Positions 1-7,208 of a DNA stretch of 64,000 nucleotides are shown in pieces (position 1 is the stretch's first letter; each line of letters begins with the position of its first letter). The notes beneath the pieces were generated by a model, which had not been told where the DNA came from, did no database searches, and saw nothing but the letters and a program-made list of their open reading frames with translations. Source of the stretch: Massilia pinisoli (GTDB taxonomy: Bacteria; Pseudomonadota; Gammaproteobacteria; Burkholderiales; Burkholderiaceae_D); the NCBI RefSeq assembly GCF_024753285.1, contig NZ_JANUGW010000015.1:1-64000 (forward strand), given 5' to 3'. Both the position numbers and the translations under genes were made by a program.

Positions 1-2
1 AT

Positions 3-28
3 AAAAAAGGCCGCGTTCGCACGCGGCC
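3..28 (-). terminator. Intrinsic terminator of first GH5 gene
   Basis: An 8-bp perfect stem (GGCCGCGT/ACGCGGCC, 4-base loop) is followed on the minus strand by a run of six T. It lies about 50 bases past the stop codon of the GH5 gene that ends at 76. The same stem and loop recur after the second GH5 gene at 2409-2436. Confidence 0.9.
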
Positions 29-75
29 CTGTCCTCCTGCGGGCCGACCGACCGGTCAGCCCATGTCGATGCGGC

Positions 76-2235
76 TTACCAGTTGATCGCGTCGACGTAG
101 ACCGTACCCGTCCACGCGCCGCCCGTCGTCAGGTTCAGCCCGAGATGCTGCAGCGGCGTGACTGACGTCGACGGCACCGTCAGCGTGAACGTGTTCCAGG
201 CGCCCGGCGTGAACGTGGTCGTCGGGTTCGAGACCCAGTTCCAGTTGTAGTCCTGGAGATAGGGCTCGATGCTCGTGATCTGGCTGCCGGCTGGGATGTA
301 CACGTGGAACGTGATCGTCGCGCCGGACGGCACGATCGTGCCGCCCACGGACACCGACGACGTGCCTGCCGCCGCGCCGCCGAAATTCACGGCGAGCGAC
401 CGCAGCCCCGCGTAGTGCTGGGCCGTCGACGTTGCGACGCCGCTGATCTGCGCGCCGCCGGGCGTCCACAGCTGGTTGTCGACCTCGAAATTGAACTTCG
501 ACGGATCGGGGTTGGTGCCGGGCATGCTTGCACTGACCTCGCTCGAGAAACCGGACGCGCCCGAGCTGTTCACGGCCACGATGCGGTAGTAATACGTCGT
601 GCCGGGGTTCAGGCCCGTGTCCGTGAACGTCGTGCCGGTGATGCCGGTGACGGACGGCGTGGCGGATTCGTTGCCCGAATTGCCGGTGCGGTACAGCTGG
701 TAGCTGGTGGCGCCGCTGACGGCATTCCACGTCAGGCTGGCCTGGCCGGTGCCGGCCGTGGCCGTGAGCCCGGTGACCGCGTACGGCGCGCCATTCGGCG
801 GCGGAGGTGTGGCGGCGCCGGTCAGCAGGTTGAGCAGGGGCTGATCGGTGACGGAGCCCGTGTCGTACGTGAACAGGGAGTTCGGCACGCTCCAGAAGAA
901 CGGGCTCAAGCCGTGTGCACGGGCGGAATCGCCCGAGAACTTGTTCCAGTACAGGCGGGACGCGTTATTCCACGTCTGCGAGGCGCCCGTCAGGCCTGGC
1001 GTCACGTACGCCCCGAACTCGCCGATCATCACGGGCACGCCCTTGCTGACGAACTGGTCCTGCAACTGCTGCATGGCGGCGTCGATGGCGCCCTCCTCGC
1101 CCCACGTGGCGTTACGGGTCGGATCCCCCGAATAATGGTAGGCCGTGCCCCAGTAGTACATCGCGTTGCCCCAGGTCTGGTCCGTGTGGATGATGGTGAA
1201 CAGCGACGGCGTGTAGTTATGGAACTCCATCATCAGGCGGCCCGGCGTCGGGTCGGACGGCAGTGCCTTGACCCACGACGCGTCACCCTGCATCGGCAAC
1301 ACGAGCCAGCGGTTGGTGTTGTTGCCGCCGACGCCACGCACCGCGTTGACGAAGGTCTGGTAGTACGCCAGCGTCGTCGCCGTCTGCGACGGCCTGCTGA
1401 TGTTCGGTTCGTTCGCGGCCGCGAACAGCAAGTGGTTGTCGTAGCCGGCGAACGCGGTCGCGATCTGCGTCCACATATTGCGCATCTTCGCGTCGAGCGC
1501 GGGGTCGACCGTGTCGCCGATATTGTTTTCGAACCAGCCGTTGTCCCAGTGGTCGTTGATGACGACGTACATGCCGGCCGCGATGCTGTAGTCGACGGCC
1601 TGCTTCACCTTCGCCAGATAGGTCGGATCGATCTTGCCCGTGGTCTGGTCCGTATTCGTGTTCCACGCGCACGGGATGCGCACGGCGTTGAAGCCGGCGT
1701 TGGCGGCGGCCGCGTACACGGCCTGGCTCGGGTACGAATAGCCCCAGACCGCTTCCAGTGAATTCCCCAGGTTGAAGCCGCGCGTGGGCATCGGCAGCGC
1801 CGTCGTGATCGGCGGCGGGTTCACGGCCTGCACGTTCACCGCGTTCGTGTACAAGGTCGAGCCGCCCGTCTTGTCCCTGACCGTGACCGCCTTCATGCCG
1901 GCGGTGCCGCCTGGGGTGCAGCGGTAATGCGCTTCCGTGGCGCCGGTCGAGAGCGTCGTCATGCCCGTGCAATCCGTCACGTCCAGCGCCAGGGTGCTGG
2001 GCAATTTACTGCCCAACACCTTGAAATACGCGGTCTGGCCCACGTGCAGCGTGGACAGTGTCGCGAAGGTCGAGTCGGTCGAATTGACGGCGCTGACGCT
2101 GGCCGTCGAGGTGCGAGCCGTCGCGGCCAGCAGCCGGGGCGACTGCCCGCCGGCGCCCGCATCGGAATCACTGGCACCGCAGCCCGCCAGCAGGACCGCT
2201 GCCGCCACAGCAGCAAGAACGAAATGTTTTTTCAT
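76..2235 (-). CDS. GH5-family secreted glycoside hydrolase lipoprotein (endoglucanase-like), copy 1
   Basis: A 719-residue exported enzyme, probably cleaving beta-1,4-glucan or a related polysaccharide. A lipoprotein signal ends in LAGC (Cys19). Residues about 45-135 look like an Ig-like domain. The catalytic barrel spans about 145-475: the GH5 acid/base is Glu276 in ANEP and the likely nucleophile is Glu406 in IGEFG, with a conserved His229. A fibronectin type III domain follows (about 483-575), then a beta-rich C-terminal module (about 580-719) resembling a carbohydrate-binding domain. The start has a strong ribosome site (GGAGGCGGAG). It is a tandem paralogue of the next gene. Assignment to GH5 is secure from the motifs; the substrate is inferred. 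Confidence 0.9.
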   Translation of the reverse strand: MKKHFVLAAVAAAVLLAGCGASDSDAGAGGQSPRLLAATARTSTASVSAVNSTDSTFATLSTLHVGQTAYFKVLGSKLPSTLALDVTDCTGMTTLSTGATEAHYRCTPGGTAGMKAVTVRDKTGGSTLYTNAVNVQAVNPPPITTALPMPTRGFNLGNSLEAVWGYSYPSQAVYAAAANAGFNAVRIPCAWNTNTDQTTGKIDPTYLAKVKQAVDYSIAAGMYVVINDHWDNGWFENNIGDTVDPALDAKMRNMWTQIATAFAGYDNHLLFAAANEPNISRPSQTATTLAYYQTFVNAVRGVGGNNTNRWLVLPMQGDASWVKALPSDPTPGRLMMEFHNYTPSLFTIIHTDQTWGNAMYYWGTAYHYSGDPTRNATWGEEGAIDAAMQQLQDQFVSKGVPVMIGEFGAYVTPGLTGASQTWNNASRLYWNKFSGDSARAHGLSPFFWSVPNSLFTYDTGSVTDQPLLNLLTGAATPPPPNGAPYAVTGLTATAGTGQASLTWNAVSGATSYQLYRTGNSGNESATPSVTGITGTTFTDTGLNPGTTYYYRIVAVNSSGASGFSSEVSASMPGTNPDPSKFNFEVDNQLWTPGGAQISGVATSTAQHYAGLRSLAVNFGGAAAGTSSVSVGGTIVPSGATITFHVYIPAGSQITSIEPYLQDYNWNWVSNPTTTFTPGAWNTFTLTVPSTSVTPLQHLGLNLTTGGAWTGTVYVDAINW

Positions 2236-2408
2236 ATGTCTCCGCCTCCAATATCCTTGTTGGTCGAGTACTCATCATGGAAGACGCGGCCTTGAATTCA
2301 ATTACATTTTTGCGCAACTTGATTTAACAAAATGTCCGAGATGGCATATGCATATGTGATCCCACTCGGCGTGCACTTCCGCATCGGGGTCACGTGGACG
2401 CGCAGAAC

Positions 2409-2436
2409 AAAAAAGGCCGCGTTCGCACGCGGCCTT
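2409..2436 (-). terminator. Intrinsic terminator of second GH5 gene
   Basis: The stem GGCCGCGT/ACGCGGCC, extended by flanking A-T pairs, is followed on the minus strand by a T run. It lies downstream of the GH5 gene ending at 2480. Stem and loop are the same as in the terminator at 3-28, so the duplicated unit includes the terminator. Confidence 0.88.
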
Positions 2437-2479
2437 CATCCTGCAGGCTAGCGGACGGGAACGTCCGCGTCGCCGCTGC

Positions 2480-4636
2480 TTACCAGTTGATCGAATCGAT
2501 GTAGACGGTGCCCGTCCACGCCGCCCCCGTCGTCACGCTCAACCCGAGCCTGTGCACCGGCGTGATCGACGTCGTCGGCACCGTCAGCGTCAACGTGTTC
2601 CAGGCAGCCGGCGTGAAGCTGGTGACCGGGTTCGAGACGTAGTTCCAGTTGTAGTCCTGGATGTAGGGCTCGATCTTCGTGATCTGGCTGCCGGCCGGGA
2701 TCCAGACGCGGAAGGTGATCGTCGCGCCGGGCGGGACGACCGCGTCGTTCACCGTCACCGACGAGCTGCCCGCCGCCGTGCCGGCGAAGTTCACGGCCAG
2801 CGAGCGCTGCCCCGCGTAGTGCTGGGCGGTCGACGTCGCGACGCCGGTGATCAGGCTGCCGCTGGGCGTCCACGACTGGGTGTCGGTCTCGAAATGGAAC
2901 TTCGTCGGGTCCGGGTTGGTGCCCGATGTCGTCGCCTTCGCCTCGGTCGAGAAGCCGGACGCGCCCGAGCCGTTCACGGCCACCACGCGGTAGTAATACG
3001 TCGTGCCGGCGTTCAGGCCCGTGTCCGTGAACGTGGTGCCGGTGATGCCGGTGACGGACGGCGTGGCCGCTTCGCTGCCGGAATTGGCCGTGCGGTACAG
3101 CTGGTAGCTGGTGGCGCCGCCGACGGCAGTCCACGACACGGTGACCTGGCCGGTGCCGGCCGTGGCGGTGACGCCGGTGACCGCGTACGGTGCGCCGTTC
3201 GGCGGCGGCGGTGCGACGCCGCCGGTCAGGGCGGTGACGAGGGCCGCGTCGGTGATGGCGCCCGTGTCGTACGCGAACGGGGCGTTCGGCGTGCTCCAGT
3301 AGAACGGGCTCAGGCCATGTGCGCGGGCGGATTCACTCAGGTACTTGTTCCAGTAGAGCCGCGATGCGTTGTTCCAGGTCTGGTCGGCGCCCGTCAGGCC
3401 AGGCGTGCCGGCCGCCTGGTATTCGCCGATGATCACTGGGACACCCTTGCTGACGAACTGGTCCTGCAGTTGCTGGTAGAACGCGTCGTTGTAGCCCTCC
3501 TCGCCCCACGTGGCGTTGCGGCTCGGATTACCCGAATAGTGGTACGACTGGCCCCAGAAGTAGATCGCGTTGCCCCACGACTGGTCCGTGTGGATGATCG
3601 TAAACAGCGACGGCGTGTAGTTGTGGAATTCGACACCCAGGCGGCCCGAGGTCGGGTCGGATGGCAATGCGGTGATCCAGGACGCGTCGCCCTGGATCGG
3701 CAGCATGAGCCAGCGGTTGGTGTTGCCGCCGCCGGCGGCGCGCACCGTGTTGACGAACGACTGATAGTACGACATCAGCGTATTCATCTTCGTGGGCGAG
3801 TCGATCGACGGCTCGTTCGCGGCGGCAAACAACAGGTGGTTGTCATAGCCGGCGAACGCGGTCGCAATCTGCGACCAGATCTTGCGGTACTTCGCGTCGA
3901 GGGTCGGGTCGACCGAATTGCCGATGTTGCTGTCGAACCAACCGCCGTCCCAGTGGACGTTGATGACGGCGTACATGCCTGCCGCGATGCTGTAGTCGAC
4001 GGCCTGCTTGACCTTCGCCATGTACGTGGGATCGATATTGCCCGAGGTGTCGGCGTTCGACGCCCACGCGCACGGGATGCGCACGGCGTTGAAGCCGGCG
4101 TTGGCGGCGGAGGTGTACACGGCCTGGCCCGGGATCGAATAGCCCCAGATCGCTTCCAGCGAATTGCCGAGGTTGAAGCCGCGGGTGGGCATCGGCAGCG
4201 CCGTCGTGATCGGCGGCGGGTTCACGGCCTGCACGTTCACCGCATTCGTGTACAAGGTCGAGCCACCCGATTTGTCCCTGACCGTGACGGTCTTCATGCC
4301 GGCCGTGGTGCCCGGCGTGCACCGGTAATGCGCCTCGGTGGCGCCGGTCGAGAGCGTCGTCATGCCGGCACAATCCGTCACGTCCAGCGCCAAGGTACTG
4401 GGCAATTTACTGCCGACCACCTTGAAATACGCGGTCTGCCCCACGTGCATTGTGGACAGTGTCGTAAAGGTCGAGTCGGTCGAATTGACTGTACTGACGC
4501 TGGCCGTCGAGGCGCGGCCGGTCGCGGCCAGCAGGCGGGGCGATTGCCCACCGGCACCCGGGTCCGCGTCACTGGCGCCGCAGCCCGCCAGCAGGATTGT
4601 GGCCGCCACAGCAGCAAAAACGAAATGATGTTTCAT
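2480..4636 (-). CDS. GH5-family secreted glycoside hydrolase lipoprotein, copy 2
   Basis: A 718-residue paralogue of the neighbouring gene with the same architecture: lipobox LAGC (Cys19), Ig-like domain, GH5 barrel, FN3 domain and C-terminal beta module. Acid/base Glu275 (ANEP) and nucleophile Glu405 (IGEY) are intact. Differences cluster in the barrel loops: copy 1 has NDHWDNGW where this copy has NVHWDGGW, and the sequence after the nucleophile differs (GAYVTPG in copy 1, QAAGTPG here). The N-terminal 160 residues are nearly unchanged. This suggests a recent duplication with substrate-loop divergence. A strong ribosome site precedes the ATG. Confidence 0.9.
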   Translation of the reverse strand: MKHHFVFAAVAATILLAGCGASDADPGAGGQSPRLLAATGRASTASVSTVNSTDSTFTTLSTMHVGQTAYFKVVGSKLPSTLALDVTDCAGMTTLSTGATEAHYRCTPGTTAGMKTVTVRDKSGGSTLYTNAVNVQAVNPPPITTALPMPTRGFNLGNSLEAIWGYSIPGQAVYTSAANAGFNAVRIPCAWASNADTSGNIDPTYMAKVKQAVDYSIAAGMYAVINVHWDGGWFDSNIGNSVDPTLDAKYRKIWSQIATAFAGYDNHLLFAAANEPSIDSPTKMNTLMSYYQSFVNTVRAAGGGNTNRWLMLPIQGDASWITALPSDPTSGRLGVEFHNYTPSLFTIIHTDQSWGNAIYFWGQSYHYSGNPSRNATWGEEGYNDAFYQQLQDQFVSKGVPVIIGEYQAAGTPGLTGADQTWNNASRLYWNKYLSESARAHGLSPFYWSTPNAPFAYDTGAITDAALVTALTGGVAPPPPNGAPYAVTGVTATAGTGQVTVSWTAVGGATSYQLYRTANSGSEAATPSVTGITGTTFTDTGLNAGTTYYYRVVAVNGSGASGFSTEAKATTSGTNPDPTKFHFETDTQSWTPSGSLITGVATSTAQHYAGQRSLAVNFAGTAAGSSSVTVNDAVVPPGATITFRVWIPAGSQITKIEPYIQDYNWNYVSNPVTSFTPAAWNTLTLTVPTTSITPVHRLGLSVTTGAAWTGTVYIDSINW

Positions 4637-4763
4637 ATGTCACCACCTCCAAGATTTATTATTGGATGTGTGATCATCATTGCAGGCGCGACCTCGGATT
4701 CAATTAAGTTTTCCCGTAACGCCGCGAGGAAATCCACCGGGACGGCATACACGGGTCAGCAAA

Positions 4764-4799
4764 AACAAAAAGGCCGCCCCGGTCTCCCGGGGCGGCCTT
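4764..4799 (-). terminator. Terminator of ribBA-ribH-nusB operon
   Basis: A very stable hairpin (AAGGCCGCCCCGG pairing with CCGGGGCGGCCTT) is followed on the minus strand by TTTTTGTTTTT. It lies about 22 bases after the nusB stop codon. Confidence 0.92.
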
Positions 4800-4821
4800 A
4801 ATGCGTGCGAAAAACGGCAGG

Positions 4822-5292
4822 TCAGCGCTTCGCGTCCGCGCCGACCTCGTCCGGGCGCAGCTGGCCGGCCAGGCGGTCCAGCACGCCGTTCACGTACTTG
4901 TGGCCGTCGATGCCGCCGAACGACTTGGTCAGTTCCACGGCTTCGTTGATCACGACGCGGTACGGGATCTCGAGCTGGTTCTTCAGCTCGAACGCGCCCA
5001 GCAGCAGCACGGCGTGCTCGATCGGGGACAGTTCCGCGATCGGACGGTCGACCGTCGGCGCGATCACCTCGCGCAGTTCGACGGACTGGGCGATCGTGCC
5101 GTTCAGCAGCGTCGAGAAGTAGTCGCTGTCGGCCTTGTCGAAGCCGTGCGCGCCGCGGATGTTCGTGACGATCGTGGATGCAGGCTCATTGTTCAGCAGC
5201 CATTGATACAGCCCCTGGAGCGCAAACTCGCGCGCGCGGTGGCGCGGCGTGCGGTTCTTGTTGGGGTTGGCGTGCGAGGTAGTGTCAGTCAT
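4822..5292 (-). CDS. nusB: Transcription antitermination factor NusB
   Basis: A 156-residue all-helical RNA-binding protein that joins NusE (S10) on boxA RNA to support rRNA antitermination. The family start motif (RHRAREFALQGLYQWL) is at residues 18-33. The C-terminal part has the typical PYRVVINEAVELTKSFGG and KYVNGVLD signatures. It is the last gene of ribBA-ribH-nusB, 33 bases after ribH, an arrangement common in proteobacteria. Confidence 0.96.
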   Translation of the reverse strand: MTDTTSHANPNKNRTPRHRAREFALQGLYQWLLNNEPASTIVTNIRGAHGFDKADSDYFSTLLNGTIAQSVELREVIAPTVDRPIAELSPIEHAVLLLGAFELKNQLEIPYRVVINEAVELTKSFGGIDGHKYVNGVLDRLAGQLRPDEVGADAKR

Positions 5293-5325
5293 GGTTGTAC
5301 TCGGTTGCTTTGCGACTCGGTTGCT

Positions 5326-5805
5326 TCACTCTTCTTCAGCCTGCAGCTCTTCCAGGCCCAGCAGCAGGTTGGCCATCTCGACCGCGACGCGCGCCGCGTC
5401 CGTGCCCTTCTCGGCCATGCGGACTTCCGCCTGCTCGTCGGTCTCGGTCGTCAGCACCGCGTTCGCGATGGGCATGCCGTAGTCGAGGCCGATGCGAGTG
5501 ATGCCGGCGCCCGACTCGTTCGACACGAGTTCGAAGTGGTAGGTTTCGCCGCGGATGACGGCGCCCAGCGCGATCAGCGCGTCGAACTGCTGCGTCTCGG
5601 CCATCTTCTGCAGCGCGAGCGGGATTTCCAGCGCGCCAGGAACGGTCACGTGCAGGATGTCTTCGTCGGCCACGCCGAGGTGCTTCAGCTCGGCCAGGCA
5701 TGCGGACAGCAGGCCGTGGCCCACGTCGGCATTGAAACGTGCCTGCACGATACCGATGCGCAGGCCCTCGCCCGCCAGATTGCTTTCAAAAGTTCCTACC
5801 GTCAT
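5326..5805 (-). CDS. ribH: 6,7-dimethyl-8-ribityllumazine synthase
   Basis: A 159-residue lumazine synthase that condenses the ribitylamino-pyrimidinedione with dihydroxybutanone phosphate in the penultimate step of riboflavin synthesis. The substrate-binding motif ARFN (22-25), GALEIP (58-63), GAVIRG (81-86) and the catalytic His90 in ETYHFE are present. The length is normal. It lies 67 bases downstream of ribBA and 33 bases upstream of nusB. Confidence 0.97.
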   Translation of the reverse strand: MTVGTFESNLAGEGLRIGIVQARFNADVGHGLLSACLAELKHLGVADEDILHVTVPGALEIPLALQKMAETQQFDALIALGAVIRGETYHFELVSNESGAGITRIGLDYGMPIANAVLTTETDEQAEVRMAEKGTDAARVAVEMANLLLGLEELQAEEE

Positions 5806-5872
5806 GGCTATGCCTTTTCTTTATTAATTAATGTATCAATGGTACCGCGTTGGCGCCGCCCTGCGTAATGCG

Positions 5873-6988
5873 TCACGCCGGGATGTCGCAGCCGGGCTTC
5901 GCCAGGTAGCCCGTGACCTCGAGGTCGAAACCGGTCATCGACGGCATCTTGCGCGGGTTGGCCAGCAGCTTCATCTTGCGCACGCCCAGCTGGCGCAGGA
6001 TCTGCGCGCCGATGCCGTACGTGCGCAGGTCCAGGTTGGCCGCGCGGCCGACGGGGCGCGCCGGCTTGTCCTCGAACTGCGCGAACAGCTCGCCCGCCGT
6101 CTCAGCGCAGTCCAGCAGGACGATGACGCCCGCTTCGGCTCGCTGCACGGCCTGCATCGCGGCGGCCAGGTTCCACGAGTGCGACGTCGAGGCGCTGTCC
6201 AGGACGTCGATGATGGAGACGGGTTGGTGCACGCGCACGAGCGTCTCGCGGTCTTCCTGCGGCGTGCCGTGCACGAGCGCCAGGTGCGCGGAGCCGCTCG
6301 GCTTGTCGCGGAAGGCGACCAGCTTGAACTCGCCGTGCACGGTGGCCAGCGAACGCTCCGCGACGCGCTCGACGAGGGTCTCGTGCTGGCTGCGGTAGTG
6401 GATCAGGTCGGCGATGGTGCCGATCTTGAGATTGTGTTCCTGCGCGAATTCCAGCAGGTCCGGCAGGCGCGCCATCGTGCCGTCTTCCTTGATGATCTCG
6501 CAGATAACGGACGCCGGGGTCAGGCCCGCCATTTCCGTCAGGTCGCAGCCGGCTTCCGTATGGCCCGCGCGCATCAGCACGCCGCCCTTCACGGCACGCA
6601 GCGGGAAGATGTGGCCCGGCTGCACGAGGTCTTCCGGCTTCGCATCCTGCGCGACGGCCACCTGGATCGTGCGGGCGCGGTCGGCCGCCGAGATACCGGT
6701 CGTGACGCCTTCCGCCGCCTCGATCGAGACGGTGAAATTGGTGCCGAACGACGTGCCGTTACGCGTGGTCATCATCGGCAGTTCGAGGCGGTCGCAGATC
6801 TCCTCGGACAACGTGAGGCACACGAGGCCGCGCGCGTGGCGGATCATGAAATTGATCGCCTCGGGCGTGACGTGCTCGGCGGCAAGGACCAGGTCGCCTT
6901 CGTTCTCGCGGTCTTCCTCGTCGACCAAAATGACCATGCGCCCTGCGCGCAGTTCGTCGACGATTTCCTGGGTGGTGGAGATGGGCAT
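5873..6988 (-). CDS. ribBA: 3,4-dihydroxy-2-butanone-4-phosphate synthase with degenerate GTP cyclohydrolase II domain (RibBX-like)
   Basis: A 371-residue protein. Residues 1-205 are a complete DHBP synthase: acidic DEEDRENEGD at 23-32 and RAGHTEA at 140-146. The C-terminal half (about 207-371) is related to GTP cyclohydrolase II but lacks its zinc cysteines. At VRVH (251-254), where an active enzyme continues with a CxGD/RCDCG segment, this one reads QPVSIIDVLDS with no Cys. The GTP-side motif DLRTYGIG is retained. It probably makes only the DHBP half-reaction, with a true RibA encoded elsewhere. The start is supported by a GAGGAATCC ribosome site. It leads the ribH-nusB operon. Confidence 0.93.
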   Translation of the reverse strand: MPISTTQEIVDELRAGRMVILVDEEDRENEGDLVLAAEHVTPEAINFMIRHARGLVCLTLSEEICDRLELPMMTTRNGTSFGTNFTVSIEAAEGVTTGISAADRARTIQVAVAQDAKPEDLVQPGHIFPLRAVKGGVLMRAGHTEAGCDLTEMAGLTPASVICEIIKEDGTMARLPDLLEFAQEHNLKIGTIADLIHYRSQHETLVERVAERSLATVHGEFKLVAFRDKPSGSAHLALVHGTPQEDRETLVRVHQPVSIIDVLDSASTSHSWNLAAAMQAVQRAEAGVIVLLDCAETAGELFAQFEDKPARPVGRAANLDLRTYGIGAQILRQLGVRKMKLLANPRKMPSMTGFDLEVTGYLAKPGCDIPA

Positions 6989-7208
6989 GTGGATTCCTCG
7001 GGATTACGGACCGGCTGGTGCGGAAATCCGCTATTTTAAAGGATTTGCCCGTCCTCGACCGTATCCCCGCCGGGCCTCCGGCCCGTCTAGAGTCTTACTA
7101 CCACTCCCGCCCCATTGTTTCGTTGCATAATGACAACGAGACACATTGCCGGGGCCGCGCCTGTCGGGCAAGGTAGAATGATTTTTTCTGTGCAGAGGAC
7201 TTCGTCGC

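Noticed and set aside
2552-4801. A 749-codon plus-strand frame across GH5 copy 2
   Set aside because: It is a shadow of the GH5 gene, dominated by Arg, Gly and Val; the GH5 catalytic motifs are on the other strand.
6989-7208. Possible FMN riboswitch upstream of ribBA
   Set aside because: The conserved FMN elements (AGGGCGGGG..., CCGGCGGT, GAAGCCG) are absent, and also absent before ribD.
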